Numbered from the stretch's first letter, positions 37,466-46,386 are shown. The stretch: DNA of 64,000 nt from Pseudomonas sp. HN11 (GCF_021390155.1 NZ_CP089985.1:4785001-4849000), one strand, 5' to 3'. The notes: generated by a model not told the origin, from the sequence alone. Numbers and translations are program-made.

Positions 37466-38194
37466 CTATGTACCGATAGTCTGAATTTGTGACAGCTTGA
37501 CGCTGCCCATGCCGCCCGCCAGGTTCAGCAGCATTTCGCCGCCGGTCTTGCTCAAGGTCACGCTCGTGACCGTGGCCGGCAGCGAAGTGGCCAGGGCAAC
37601 GGCGTCGCCTTTGTCATTCTTGGTGGTGGCATTGAAGGTGTAGGTGCCCGCAGGAGCGACCTCGCCCTTGTCGTTCTTGCCATCCCAGATAAAGCTCTGG
37701 CTGCCAGCACTCTGGGCGCCCATTTCGATGGTGCGGACCAGGTTGCCATCTTTGTCGGTGACCTTGACGGTAACGTTGCCTGTGGCCGCTGTGACATCCA
37801 CCGAACCGGTCATGCTCTTGCTGGTATCAACCATGGCCTTGTCGGTCTGGATGATGATCGAGCGCCCTACCAACGACGACGCCTGCAGCGCTTGCGACGA
37901 GCTGAAGTTGCTGGAGATCGCATTCACCGAGTCGTTCAGGGTGTTGATGCCTTCCAGACTGCTGAACTGCGCCAGCTGGGCCACGAACGCGCCGTTGTCT
38001 TGCGGCGACAGCGGGTTCTGGTTTTTCAGCTGGGTGACCAGCAGTTGCAGGAACGCATCCTTGCCCAGCGCTTGTTTGCCGGTCGCGGCCTTGGACGCGT
38101 CGCCCAGGCTGCTGGCGTTGTCTGTCGCGGTCTTGACCTTGGAATTGAAAAGGTCCTGGACTGGCGTGTTGTTACTCGTATCAACAATGGCCAT
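37466..38194 (-). CDS. flgD: Flagellar hook assembly protein FlgD
   Basis: A 242-aa scaffold that caps the growing hook. The N-terminal LGKDAFLQLLVTQLKNQNP is the family signature; the C-terminal half has the FlgD tudor/Fn3-like domains (SQSFIWDGKNDKGEVAPAGTY). It follows flgC after 16 bp. Confidence 0.95.
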   Translation of the reverse strand: MAIVDTSNNTPVQDLFNSKVKTATDNASSLGDASKAATGKQALGKDAFLQLLVTQLKNQNPLSPQDNGAFVAQLAQFSSLEGINTLNDSVNAISSNFSSSQALQASSLVGRSIIIQTDKAMVDTSKSMTGSVDVTAATGNVTVKVTDKDGNLVRTIEMGAQSAGSQSFIWDGKNDKGEVAPAGTYTFNATTKNDKGDAVALATSLPATVTSVTLSKTGGEMLLNLAGGMGSVKLSQIQTIGT

Positions 38195-38210
38195 TAGTTG
38201 GCGCCCCTTA

Positions 38211-38654
38211 TCACTGACCCAGGGTCAGGACCTTCTGCATCATGGCTTTGGCGGTGTTCATCATTTCCGCGTTGGTCTGGAACGAGCGGCTGGCGGAAAT
38301 CATGTCGGCCATTTCCTCGACCACGTTGACGTTGGGGTAGTAGACATAACCCTTTTCGTTCGCGGCGGGATGGTTGGGCTCGTAGCGGGCTTCGAGGTTG
38401 CTCTGGTCTTCGACCACACCGAGCACCTGCACGCCGGAGCCAGCGGCGCCCTGGTCCTGGAACAACGAATCGCTGCCGCCCGCCTGGCCGCCCTGGAACA
38501 TGGTGGCGAACACCGGATGACGGGCGCGGTAGGTCTGGTCAATGCTCGAAGACACGGTCTCGGCGTTGGCGATGTTACTGGCGACGGTGTTCAAACGCGT
38601 GGTCTGCGCGCTCATGCCACTGCCGGCAATATTGAAAACACTGGACAGGGACAT
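38211..38654 (-). CDS. flgC: Flagellar basal-body rod protein FlgC
   Basis: A 147-aa proximal rod protein: FNIAGSGMSAQTTRLNTVASNIANAET at the N-terminus and ASRSFQTNAEMMNTAKAMMQK at the C-terminus are the paired helices of rod proteins. It is 3 bp after flgB, so translation is probably coupled. Confidence 0.95.
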   Translation of the reverse strand: MSLSSVFNIAGSGMSAQTTRLNTVASNIANAETVSSSIDQTYRARHPVFATMFQGGQAGGSDSLFQDQGAAGSGVQVLGVVEDQSNLEARYEPNHPAANEKGYVYYPNVNVVEEMADMISASRSFQTNAEMMNTAKAMMQKVLTLGQ

Positions 38655-38657
38655 GGC

Positions 38658-39065
38658 TTACTCTCCACGCAGGGCTGACATCAGCCCTTTGAATTTGCTG
38701 TTAAGCAGGGTGAAGCTGGCTTGAAAGTTCACCGAGTTCTCGGCGTAGGCCGATTGCTCCAGCTGCGCGTCGACGGTGTTCTGATCGATCGACGGCTGCA
38801 TTGGCGTGCGATACAACAGCGACTCGTCACCACTGCTCAGGCCTTGCGCTTCGATATGACGGCTGTTGGTCATGTTCAAGGCGAAGGTGCCGTTCTTGGT
38901 CTTGTCTTGCTGTGCGGCGAGCACGGCGGAGAAGTCCAGGTCCCGAGCCTTGTAGTTCGGGGTGTCGGCGTTGGCAATGTTGTTGGCCAGGACTTCGGCA
39001 CGCTGGGCGCGGAAGCCCAGGGCTTGTTCGTGGATACCGAGCGCTTTATCGAAGCTGATGCTCAT
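38658..39065 (-). CDS. flgB: Flagellar basal-body rod protein FlgB
   Basis: A 135-aa proximal rod protein with ALGFRAQRAEVLANNIANADTPNYKARD near the N-terminus. The ATG at 39065 starts MSISFDKALGIHEQ; five extra upstream codons in the frame are not family sequence. It is the first gene of flgBCDE and has a sigma-54 promoter 47-63 bp upstream of the start codon. Confidence 0.95.
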   Translation of the reverse strand: MSISFDKALGIHEQALGFRAQRAEVLANNIANADTPNYKARDLDFSAVLAAQQDKTKNGTFALNMTNSRHIEAQGLSSGDESLLYRTPMQPSIDQNTVDAQLEQSAYAENSVNFQASFTLLNSKFKGLMSALRGE

Positions 39066-39111
39066 GGTGGAAACCTTCAAGGGCTGACCTGCTTTTCGTT
39101 AACTGGGTTAT

Positions 39112-39128
39112 AGCAAGGTGTGTGCCAG
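39112..39128 (-). promoter_or_regulatory. Sigma-54 promoter of flgBCDE
   Basis: On the minus strand CTGGCACACACCTTGCT matches the -24/-12 consensus with correct 12-bp spacing of GG and GC. Early/middle flagellar operons in Pseudomonas are driven by RpoN with FleQ/FleR. Confidence 0.88.
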
Positions 39129-39267
39129 TTTGCGCTGAGCCCGTATTTAAAGGGCCTGAGGGGAGATTGCCGGGTGGCAATGCCAGAAAAGCGGCAAGCG
39201 GTTTCCGCGTGACGCCAGTAAAGCGGCAATAGACGTTGCCGCTTTCGAAAGGATTGCCGCAAAACAA

Positions 39268-39357
39268 ATGTGGGAGCGGGCTTGCTCGCGAATGCGGTGG
39301 GTCAGTCACCTTATCAGTGACTGACATTGCGCTTTCGCGAGCAAGCCCACTCCCACA
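39268..39357. repeat. REPIN between flgB and cheR
   Basis: ATGTGGGAGCGGGCTTGCTC and its inverted partner lie at the two ends; the middle carries a further inverted repeat GTCAGTCAC/GTGACTGAC. The remaining part of the 310-bp gap (39129-39267) shows small GC-rich repeats (GCGGCAA motifs) and no gene. Confidence 0.92.
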
Positions 39358-39375
39358 TTTTTGACTGCGTACGGC

Positions 39376-40203
39376 TTATTTGGCCTGGTAGATGATCCCC
39401 GGGCTGCACTGCACCATCTGGAAATGGTCCGGCAGACCGTTGAGCGCTTCAGAGGCGCCGAGGAACAGATAACCACCGCGCTTGAGCGTGCCATGAATGC
39501 GCAGCAGGATGTCTTTCTTCACTTCGGCCGAGAAGTAGATCAGCACGTTGCGGCAGAACACCATGTCGAACTTGCCCAGGCTGGCGTAGCTATCGAGCAG
39601 ATTGAACGAGCGGAATTCCACGCGGTTCTTGATCGGCGCCTTGACCGCCCAGCGTCCCGCCCCTTTCGGGTCGAAGTAACGCTGCAGGCGTTCCTGGGAC
39701 AAACCACGGCCCAGGGCCAGGCTGTCGTACTCGCCAGTCTTGCAGTTGGTGAGCATGGTGCCGGACAGGTCGGTGGCCACGATTTGCGCGCCGGCCTTCA
39801 ACTGGCCCATGTTGGTCCGCTCGAACTCATCAATGGACATCGAGATCGAGTAGGGTTCCTGCCCCGAAGAGCAGGCGGCCGACCAAATGCGCAGGCGCTG
39901 GCCCGGGCTGGCCTTGATGGCCTCCGGCAGCACTTTGTTTTTGAGTACTTCAAAGGGGTAGGTGTCACGAAACCACAGGGTTTCGTTGGTGGTCATGGCA
40001 TCGACCACCATCTCCTTGAGCCCGCTGCGCGGCTGCCCCTGGATGCGCTGGACCAGCTCACCCAACGACTTGATGCCCTGCTGTTCCATCAGTTTGTTGA
40101 GACGGCTGGATACCAGGTACTGCTTGTTTTCACCGAGCAATATGCCACAGGCTTTTTCCAGGAAGACCCGGAACTGTTCGAAATCCAAATTACCCGTAGA
40201 CAC
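39376..40203 (-). CDS. cheR: Chemotaxis methyltransferase CheR
   Basis: A 275-aa SAM-dependent enzyme that methylates glutamates of chemoreceptors. The N-terminal helical domain (1-70) is followed by the methyltransferase fold with LRIWSAACSSGQEPYSISM (SAM loop) and FDMVFCRNVLIYFS. It follows cheV after 42 bp. In P. aeruginosa the same pair lies next to flgA-flgM. Confidence 0.94.
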   Translation of the reverse strand: MSTGNLDFEQFRVFLEKACGILLGENKQYLVSSRLNKLMEQQGIKSLGELVQRIQGQPRSGLKEMVVDAMTTNETLWFRDTYPFEVLKNKVLPEAIKASPGQRLRIWSAACSSGQEPYSISMSIDEFERTNMGQLKAGAQIVATDLSGTMLTNCKTGEYDSLALGRGLSQERLQRYFDPKGAGRWAVKAPIKNRVEFRSFNLLDSYASLGKFDMVFCRNVLIYFSAEVKKDILLRIHGTLKRGGYLFLGASEALNGLPDHFQMVQCSPGIIYQAK

Positions 40204-40245
40204 TGATACCGCCTCTAAAATCGTATGACCGCCAAGGAAAACACC

Positions 40246-41178
40246 TTAGCCGTGATCTGCTGCCTTGATCCGGTCGACAACCCGGGATGCCAGGTCATCA
40301 GGACGGAATTTCGCCAAAAAGTCATCCGCACCGACCTTCTTGACCATCGCCTGGTTGAATACACCCGACAACGAAGTATGCAGGATGATATGCAATTTTT
40401 GCATGCGTGGATCGTTGCGTATCTCAGCCGTGAGGGTGTAGCCGTCCATTTCCGGCATCTCGATGTCAGAGATCATCATCAAGAATTCTTCTTCCGGCTT
40501 TTTGCCGTCGTCCACCAGCTTGCGCAGGTAATCCAGCGCCTGGCGACCGTCATTGAGGGCTACCACTTCCACACCAACGGTTTGCAGACAGCGGGTCACC
40601 TGTTTACGCGCCACCGAGGAGTCGTCCACCGTCAGCACGCGCAGGGACACGGCCTTGTGCGCGGTTTCGGCGTCCACCACACCCACGGAAATCGATTCCG
40701 AGGTCGGCGCCACTTCGGCGAGGATTTTCTCCACGTCGATGATCTCCACCAACTGGTTATCCACGCGCGTCACCGCCGTGAGGTAGTGATCGCGACCGGT
40801 GCCCTTGGGCGGCGGATGGATCTCCTCCCAGTTCATGTTGACGATGCGTTCCACCGAGCGCACCAGGAAACCCTGGGTCTTGGTGTTGTACTCGGTAATG
40901 ATGACGAACGGGCTCTGGCGGTCCTGCAAACCCGCCGAACCGGTGGCCAAGGCCAGGTCAAGAATCGGGATCGTCGCGCCACGGATGTTGGCAACGCCAC
41001 ACACCACCGGGCTGGACTTGGGCATGATCGTCAGCTTGGGACATTGCAGCACTTCCCGCACCTTGAACACGTTGATGCCATACAGCTGCTTGCCATCCAG
41101 GCGAAAAAGCAACAACTCCAGGCGATTCTGCCCTACCAGCTGTGTACGCTGGTTTACTGAATCCATTACTCCTGCCAT
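40246..41178 (-). CDS. cheV: Chemotaxis coupling protein CheV
   Basis: 310 aa. An N-terminal CheW-like domain (about 15-150: LELLLFRLDGKQLYGINVFKVREVL) is fused to a receiver domain (about 175-300) with Asp in MISDIEMPEMDGYTL and the SVARKQV phosphorylation helix. The start at 41178 has AGGAGTCTGGGC upstream; the next ATG four codons in has only 2-3 bases to its AGGAG. It links receptors to CheA and may act as a phosphate sink. Divergent from flgA. Confidence 0.93.
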   Translation of the reverse strand: MAGVMDSVNQRTQLVGQNRLELLLFRLDGKQLYGINVFKVREVLQCPKLTIMPKSSPVVCGVANIRGATIPILDLALATGSAGLQDRQSPFVIITEYNTKTQGFLVRSVERIVNMNWEEIHPPPKGTGRDHYLTAVTRVDNQLVEIIDVEKILAEVAPTSESISVGVVDAETAHKAVSLRVLTVDDSSVARKQVTRCLQTVGVEVVALNDGRQALDYLRKLVDDGKKPEEEFLMMISDIEMPEMDGYTLTAEIRNDPRMQKLHIILHTSLSGVFNQAMVKKVGADDFLAKFRPDDLASRVVDRIKAADHG

Positions 41179-41259
41179 GCCCAGACTCCTACGCTTAAAC
41201 CTTTGAGGGTGCGACGCGCACCCGACACTAAACGGCACGGCCTTTGCTATTTATTGGTC

Positions 41260-42024
41260 ATGGATATTAAAACGACAGTTTCCCGACGCCCCATCCTGAC
41301 CCGGTATTGCAGATTGCTCTGCGCTCCGTTGGCGTTGCTTGCCTTGGGCCTGGGCGCCACGGCCCGCGCAGACAACGTCACCTTGCCTGATCTACTTATC
41401 GGCGTCACCCAGGGCTTTCTTGAGTTCACTGTAGAAGATTATCTGGCGACCACCCAGACACCGGGGCGTTATGAAATCCAGGTCAACCAGTTGGACCCAC
41501 GTCTGCGCATGCCAATGTGCGACAAGGAATTGACAGCCAGCCTGGAAAGCCCAGCCCAGCCCATCGGCCGCGTGACGGTCAAGGTGCGCTGCGACGGCGC
41601 CTCGCCCTGGACCGTGTTTGTGCCGGCCCAGGTCAAACTGTTCCGTGATGTGGTGGTGGTGGCTCGCCCACTCAAACGCACCGGGGTCATCGGTTTCGAG
41701 GATGTGGTGTTGCGCGAACGCGACATCAGCATGATCAGCCAGGGCTACCTGACATCCCTGGACCAGGCCATCGGGCAAAAACTGACCCGACCAGTGGTCA
41801 CTGACCAAGTCATCACCCTAGTGCATCTGGAGCAAGCCGAGGTGATTCGCAAGGGCGACCAAGTGGTGATTTCCGCCAGCAGCGGTGCGCTGCAGGTAAA
41901 GATGCCAGGGGAAGCCCTGTCCAACGGCGGCATGAGCGAGCAGATACGCGTGAAGAATCTCAACTCCAACCGGGTGATCAAGGCGCGGGTCACCGCACCC
42001 GGTCAAGTGGAGGTGGCGTTATAG
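41260..42024 (+). CDS. flgA: Flagellar P-ring assembly chaperone FlgA
   Basis: A 254-aa periplasmic protein that helps assemble the P ring. A signal peptide ends near ATARADNVTLP (cleavage after ARA around residue 38). The C-terminal SAF-like domain has VVVVARPLKRTGVIGFEDVVLRERDIS and the closing NLNSNRVIKARVTAPGQVEV. The start at the ATG at 41260 places the signal peptide at the N-terminus. Confidence 0.93.
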   Translation: MDIKTTVSRRPILTRYCRLLCAPLALLALGLGATARADNVTLPDLLIGVTQGFLEFTVEDYLATTQTPGRYEIQVNQLDPRLRMPMCDKELTASLESPAQPIGRVTVKVRCDGASPWTVFVPAQVKLFRDVVVVARPLKRTGVIGFEDVVLRERDISMISQGYLTSLDQAIGQKLTRPVVTDQVITLVHLEQAEVIRKGDQVVISASSGALQVKMPGEALSNGGMSEQIRVKNLNSNRVIKARVTAPGQVEVAL

Positions 42025-42101
42025 ATCACTGGTATCGGGCGCGCGCTTTTCCTACACTGTCGGTTGAATGCTGGCCTGTAGGTTTTATTGTCAATCGAGC
42101 C

Positions 42102-42128
42102 TAAAGTTTGTCCGGGTATGGCCGAAAA
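42102..42128 (+). promoter_or_regulatory. Sigma-28 (FliA) promoter of flgM
   Basis: TAAAGTTT (42102-42109), 11 bp, GCCGAAAA (42121-42128) matches the FliA consensus with one change in the -10 element. It lies 38 bp before the flgM start codon. Confidence 0.88.
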
Positions 42129-42165
42129 CATGGCAAGCGTCCAAATACCCAGAGGTTTTTTGATC

Positions 42166-42489
42166 ATGGTCATCGATTTCAGTCGTTTAAATAACACCCC
42201 GGCCACGTCGGCCCCTACGCGCGCTACTGGCACCAAAGACAGCGTAGAAGCCAAGGCCCAGCCACTGCCTGCCAAGGCAGAACAGGCCAGCGCCAGCCAG
42301 AGCGGGGAATCCGTACACCTGAGCAATGAGGCTCAACAGTTGCAGAAGGTCACTGACTCGCTGCGCGATCAACCGGTGGTCAATAAAGCCCGCGTGGCCG
42401 AATTGAAACAGGCAATCGCCGATGGCAGCTATAAAGTCGACAGCAACCGTGTAGCCAGCAAGCTGCTTAATTTCGAAGCCGAGCGCTAG
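42166..42489 (+). CDS. flgM: Anti-sigma-28 factor FlgM
   Basis: A 107-aa largely disordered protein that holds FliA inactive until it is exported through the finished hook. [18 protein letters not shown] and [29 protein letters not shown] are the sigma-binding C-terminal helices. The ATG at 42166 follows AGAGGTTTTTTGATC. A sigma-28 promoter upstream gives the usual autoregulatory loop. Confidence 0.94.
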   Translation: MVIDFSRLNNTPATSAPTRATGTKDSVEAKAQPLPAKAEQASASQSGESVHLSNEAQQLQKVTDSLRDQPVVNKARVAELKQAIADGSYKVDSNRVASKLLNFEAER

Positions 42490-42537
42490 GCACAGGCCTG
42501 CGCCGGGCTTTTGGACGCTTAAACCCCAAGGCCAGCC

Positions 42538-43008
42538 ATGCATCACGACGAAAATCTGCTTCAACTGATCATTGATGATCTAGCGCCGACGCAACAGTTG
42601 CTCGAGCTGCTCAGGGAAGAAAACCTGGCCCTTTACGGCCGCGACATGCCTCTGCTGGAAGAAATTCTGGCACGCAAGCAGTCGCTGATCGTCCTGCTGG
42701 AACAGCACGGCAAAAAACGCAGCCAGATCCTCACCAGCCTGGGCCTGCCGGCCGACCATGATGGGCTCGCGCAGCTGGCCAGCCACTCCTCGGTCGGCGA
42801 TCAACTACTGGCCCAGAGCAAAGAACTCAACCAATTGCTCACCCAGTGCCAGGAAGCCAACCAGCTCAACGGTCAGTCGATCCAGCTTCAGCAAGCCACG
42901 ACCGCCAACCAGTTGCGCATACTTCACGGCGGAGAGCCTCCGGCGCTTTACAACGCTCAGGGCTCCACCTCGCGCCTGGTCAAGCCAAGCACCCGCAGCC
43001 AAGCCTGA
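42538..43008 (+). CDS. flgN: Flagellar export chaperone FlgN
   Basis: A 156-aa mostly helical protein, chaperone for hook-filament junction proteins FlgK and FlgL. The N-terminal helices (LLQLIIDDLAPTQQLLELLREENLALYGRD) and the late NQLNGQSIQLQQATTANQLRIL motif are typical. It lies 48 bp after flgM in the same orientation. Confidence 0.9.
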   Translation: MHHDENLLQLIIDDLAPTQQLLELLREENLALYGRDMPLLEEILARKQSLIVLLEQHGKKRSQILTSLGLPADHDGLAQLASHSSVGDQLLAQSKELNQLLTQCQEANQLNGQSIQLQQATTANQLRILHGGEPPALYNAQGSTSRLVKPSTRSQA

Positions 43009-43104
43009 CGCCGGTTTACAGCGCGGCCTATCCAAGGCGCGCCACATACTGGCAGAATGCCTGCTCTTGCGTGTAGTCGTATTTTGTCTGGAGATGGAAG
43101 AACC

Positions 43105-43854
43105 GTGTTCAACGCCCTTAATGCGGAAGATGCCCCGCAGCCACCCAAGGTCCTCACCACGCCTCTGGAAATCGCCAGCACCTTGCGGATGCTGCAAGAC
43201 AGCCATGACCCGCTGATCATCACCTTCCATGAACGTAGCCAGCGCTTCCAGAGCTATCTGGTGGATGTCAATCGCGACAGCGGCACGCTGGCCCTGGATG
43301 AAATGATCCCCCGTGACGGCGAGCGCCACCTGGAAAACGGTGAGCCTTTCCGCATCGAAGGCTTCCACGACGGCGTGCGTGTTGCGTGGGAAAGCAATGG
43401 CGGCATGAGCATCAGCGAAAAAGACGGCCACCGCATCTACACCGGCAGCCTGCCTGGCGAAGTGGTCTACCACCAGCGCCGCAACGCCTTCCGCGCCGCC
43501 CTGAAGCTGGCTCAATTGGTCAATATCGAACTGGGTGGCGAGAAGCTCAAGGCGCCGGCCAGCGGTAAGCTGCTGGATATTTCCGCTACAGGCTGCAAAT
43601 TGCGCTTTGAAGGGGACATCTCCGAGCGCCTGCAACTGGGCCAGGTTTACGATCGCTTTATTGCCGCCCTGCCTTTTGGCAGCATGACCACCTCGGTCGA
43701 ACTGCGTTACCTGCACTTCGAAGAGAAGATCAATACCACCTTCGCCGGCGTGCGCTTCCACAATATGAGTGGTTTGGTGCAGCGCCAGGTCGAGCGCTTT
43801 GTGTACCAACTGCAACGAGAAGCACGGCGCTTCGATAAAGACGACGATTTTTAA
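43105..43854 (+). CDS. PilZ-domain flagellar brake protein (YcgR family)
   Basis: 249 aa from the GTG at 43105, preceded by GGAGATGGAAG; upstream codons in the same frame are not family sequence. An N-terminal YcgR domain (about 15-115) is followed by PilZ with the c-di-GMP motifs HQRRNAFR and [10 protein letters not shown]. Such proteins bind c-di-GMP and slow the motor. It ends the flgA-flgM-flgN run; the P. aeruginosa counterpart is PA3353. Confidence 0.9.
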   Translation: MFNALNAEDAPQPPKVLTTPLEIASTLRMLQDSHDPLIITFHERSQRFQSYLVDVNRDSGTLALDEMIPRDGERHLENGEPFRIEGFHDGVRVAWESNGGMSISEKDGHRIYTGSLPGEVVYHQRRNAFRAALKLAQLVNIELGGEKLKAPASGKLLDISATGCKLRFEGDISERLQLGQVYDRFIAALPFGSMTTSVELRYLHFEEKINTTFAGVRFHNMSGLVQRQVERFVYQLQREARRFDKDDDF

Positions 43855-43871
43855 ACTTTAAACGTCGCTAT

Positions 43872-43909
43872 AAAAAACGGGCAGATCCTGATGGGATCTG
43901 CCCGTTTTT
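43872..43909. terminator. Bidirectional terminator between the PilZ gene and the MFS gene
   Basis: AAAAAACGGGCAGATCC and GGATCTGCCCGTTTTT; T runs on both strands suit the two converging genes. Confidence 0.93.
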
Positions 43910-43913
43910 ACAT

Positions 43914-45296
43914 TCAGGGACGCGCCCTGCTCAAATCGTGAGGGTGCTCATCCGGTCCCACAGGTTCAGGTGGCCCCTCAAAGAGCGGCTCGTCTTCCTC
44001 TGGGCCCGGCTCAACTTCCGGCTCCGGCTCTGGGGCGGTTTGCATTTGCTCCTGCACCACCGCCTCGTCCACCCGCGGATCAAGCGCCGCTACCAACGGC
44101 GAGCTGGACATGCTGTCGGGCATCGCCACGTGGTGCAGAGGCGCATCGTCCACTTGATGCAGATTGGTCACCGCTTTCGGCCGGATGCGCCACACCAGGA
44201 TCAACGCGCACAGGCTGAAAAACGCATACAGCATCTGGCTGCCGAACAGCTTCATCACCACACCGGCGAGCAACGGTCCGACACTGGCGCCGACGCCGTA
44301 TGTCACCAGCAGCATGGCGGTGAGCGACACACGGCGGTCACCTTCCACATGGTCGTTGGAGAACGCCACCGCCAGCGGATAAAGACAGAACTGCACCAGG
44401 GAACACAAGAACCCCGCCACGAACAACACTTCCAGCGGCACCTTGGTCAGTATCGCCAACGGCAACGCCGCCACTGCCAAACACAGCGCAAAGCAACGAA
44501 TCAACAGCGCACGATCGTAGCGGTCTGACAACCACCCCAATGGCCACTGCACCACCAATCCCGCAAAAATACAGCTACCCATGAACAGACCCACCTGCTC
44601 GGTGGTCAGCCCCTGCTGAGAGGCATACAGCGGCGCCAGACCGTAGAACGAGCCCACGATCAACCCCGCCCCCAGCACGGTACTCAGCGACTGCGGCACG
44701 CGCTTGATAAAAAAGCGCGGCTCCATCGGTGCGGGATGCAACGGCGCCGGGTGAATTCGCCGCGTCATGGCCACCGGCACCAGGCACAGGGCAAAACACA
44801 GCGCGACCAGCATGAGCAACTCAAGACCCAATTGAGGATGCATGACCAGAATCAGTTGACCGAGCACCAGGCCCAGGTAGGACGCGATCATGTAGCCACT
44901 GAACACCACGCCACGCTGCCTGGCGTCGGCCTGCTCATTAAGCCAGCTTTCGATGACCATGTACTGGCACATCATGCCCAGGCCCACGATCACCCGGAGA
45001 ACGATCCAGGCCGGTAGCCAATCGATCAGGCCGTGGCCCAACACCGCCGCGCCAACGATCCCGGCGCAGGTCGCATAGGCACGGATATGCCCGACCCGGG
45101 CAATCAGGCGGTGCCCGATCTTGCCACCCAGCACCAGACCAAAATAGTTGGCTGCCATCAACGCACCCACCCACAGGCTGTCGACATGGTCAGCCGCCAG
45201 GCGCAGAGCCAGGTAAGTACTGAGCAGGCCGGAGCCGATCAGCATCATCAAGGAGGCGAAATAAAGGGCTCGAAAAGATTTCCAGATCTGGCGCAT
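43914..45296 (-). CDS. MFS transporter, substrate unknown
   Basis: 460 aa with about twelve hydrophobic helices over residues 10-380 and an MFS-type loop (GGKIGHRLIARVG near residue 62, GWLSDRYDRALLI near 250). It resembles the YcaD-like group. The last 70 residues are a cytoplasmic Glu/Pro-rich tail (EPEPEVEPGPEEDEPLFEG), longer than usual for the family and probably disordered. No neighbouring gene suggests a substrate. Confidence 0.85.
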   Translation of the reverse strand: MRQIWKSFRALYFASLMMLIGSGLLSTYLALRLAADHVDSLWVGALMAANYFGLVLGGKIGHRLIARVGHIRAYATCAGIVGAAVLGHGLIDWLPAWIVLRVIVGLGMMCQYMVIESWLNEQADARQRGVVFSGYMIASYLGLVLGQLILVMHPQLGLELLMLVALCFALCLVPVAMTRRIHPAPLHPAPMEPRFFIKRVPQSLSTVLGAGLIVGSFYGLAPLYASQQGLTTEQVGLFMGSCIFAGLVVQWPLGWLSDRYDRALLIRCFALCLAVAALPLAILTKVPLEVLFVAGFLCSLVQFCLYPLAVAFSNDHVEGDRRVSLTAMLLVTYGVGASVGPLLAGVVMKLFGSQMLYAFFSLCALILVWRIRPKAVTNLHQVDDAPLHHVAMPDSMSSSPLVAALDPRVDEAVVQEQMQTAPEPEPEVEPGPEEDEPLFEGPPEPVGPDEHPHDLSRARP

Positions 45297-45524
45297 CGGC
45301 GTTCCGAGCGGCTCCTTGCGGTAAGAGACAGGGCTATCGGCATGATAGTCCGGGGTGGCCGGGTCCGGACAGGCGGTATGCGCTGTTTCCGGGGATTATT
45401 TTGCTTACGGACTCAGACGCTGTCCGGTGGCTTGCGGGATACACGGATTGCGATAAATACCCTCTGCAGGGGGTGTGAACCCAGAACCCCGGCAAGGTTC
45501 GACCCATCTTCGGAAAACGCCCAC

Positions 45525-45560
45525 AAAAAAGCCCCGCCAGACGGATCTGTGCGGGGCTTT
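45525..45560 (-). terminator. Terminator of tRNA-Arg(CCT)
   Basis: AAAAAAGCCCCGC and GCGGGGCTTT around a 13-base loop; the T6 tail is on the minus strand, right after the tRNA gene. Confidence 0.92.
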
Positions 45561-45565
45561 GAATC

Positions 45566-45642
45566 TGGTGTCCCAGGGCCGGTTCGAACGGCCAACCTTC
45601 CCCTTAGGAGGGGGATGCTCTATCCAATTGAGCTACTGGGAC
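45566..45642 (-). tRNA. tRNA-Arg, anticodon CCT
   Basis: A full cloverleaf on the minus strand: acceptor GTCCCAG/CTGGGAC, D arm GCTC...GAGC, anticodon loop CTCCTAA with anticodon CCT, T arm GGCCG-TTCGAAC-CGGCC, encoded CCA. It reads the rare AGG codon. Confidence 0.97.
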
Positions 45643-45802
45643 AAATGACAGCCGCTGCGCTGATGGCGTGGCGACGGACGGCGTGCATGTTAACGGCCAA
45701 GGTGGATTTTGTCATGTCGTCCGTGGGCTTTTTGAGTGTAGGCCGATACCTACCCTATTAATTGTGCTTTCACCCCCGCAAACACAGGCCCGCAGGGCCA
45801 TC
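45643..45802. other. Gene-free stretch before the regulatory cluster
   Basis: This first half of the 320-bp gap between the tRNA and the next gene shows no gene or clear signal apart from the expected tRNA promoter region. The second half carries the paired palindromes and the sigma-54 promoter listed separately. Confidence 0.6.
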
Positions 45803-45846
45803 GTGCAAAATGCACCCTCCCAAAACGCCATCATTGCAAATTGCAA
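45803..45846. promoter_or_regulatory. Two TGCA-N3-TGCA palindromes, candidate enhancer-binding sites
   Basis: GTGCAAAATGCAC (45803-45815) and TTGCAAATTGCAA (45834-45846) start 31 bp apart, three helical turns, and end 53 bp upstream of a sigma-54 promoter. That is a typical arrangement for a sigma-54 activator. I do not recognise the activator from the motif. Confidence 0.65.
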
Positions 45847-45899
45847 CCTTTAAGCCGTTCAAAGTAGCCACAACCCATTGATTTTATTGAACTAATAGG

Positions 45900-45916
45900 T
45901 TGGCACGACACCTGCA
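45900..45916 (+). promoter_or_regulatory. Sigma-54 promoter before two small membrane-protein genes
   Basis: TTGGCACGACACCTGCA has a perfect -24 element and a -12 GC at the right distance. The predicted start is near 45927, 36 bp before the first ATG. Confidence 0.85.
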
Positions 45917-45962
45917 ATACTTCTCCTACAAACCCAATAAGCCACGGCGTTAAGCGGAGAAC

Positions 45963-46196
45963 ATGACCATGAACAGTGCCCTTCTGTTAGCCCTCAACAC
46001 CGTAGCCCTGGCTGCATTTCTGATGTTTCACTTTCAATCGACTGGCAGCAACGATCCCGCACAGATCAGCCAGGCCGTGCCCCATCACTTGCAACAACGC
46101 CCGCAACTGGCAGTGATGACACCCAACGCTCAAGCCCCTATACGCCTGACCCAAGACACTCAGTCCGCACCGGCTTCTGAACACTGGGTTTTCTGA
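45963..46196 (+). CDS. Small single-pass membrane protein, unknown function
   Basis: 77 aa. The N-terminus is one hydrophobic segment (NSALLLALNTVALAAFLMFHF, residues 4-24), an uncleaved anchor or a signal peptide; the remaining 50 residues are polar with several His, Gln and Pro. GGAGAAC precedes the ATG at 45963; a second ATG lies two codons on. I do not recognise a family. It is followed after 10 bp by another small membrane-protein gene, and both lie behind a sigma-54 promoter. Confidence 0.75.
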   Translation: MTMNSALLLALNTVALAAFLMFHFQSTGSNDPAQISQAVPHHLQQRPQLAVMTPNAQAPIRLTQDTQSAPASEHWVF

Positions 46197-46206
46197 GGAA
46201 CCTCTG

Positions 46207-46386
46207 ATGAACAAATTTGCCTGGCTGTTTTTATGCCTGACCGCAATAACAGGCATTCTGGGCCTGGGCGCCGAATCTCACGATGGCCAGACCAGCGCAT
46301 TTATCGCCAGCGGCGTGTTCGCCAGCCTGTTGCTGCTCACCCTGATCATGGGTCGACGCATCAAGTTCGATCCGGTCCTGCGCTAA
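46207..46386 (+). CDS. 59-aa membrane protein, unknown function
   Basis: The frame ATG 46207 to TAA 46384-46386 encodes MNKFAWLFLCLTAITG..., two hydrophobic segments (about 5-22 and 33-49) with a short acidic link (GAESHDGQTS), and a basic end GRRIKFDPVLR. That suggests a two-helix inner-membrane hairpin or a signal peptide plus one helix. TGAGGAACCTCTG lies upstream. It is 10 bp after the previous small gene, almost certainly co-transcribed. No family recognised. Confidence 0.7.
   Translation: MNKFAWLFLCLTAITGILGLGAESHDGQTSAFIASGVFASLLLLTLIMGRRIKFDPVLR

Noticed and set aside
39268..39357. Repeats that might suggest a CRISPR array
   Set aside because: Only two inverted copies per locus, no regular spacers and no cas genes; these are REPINs.
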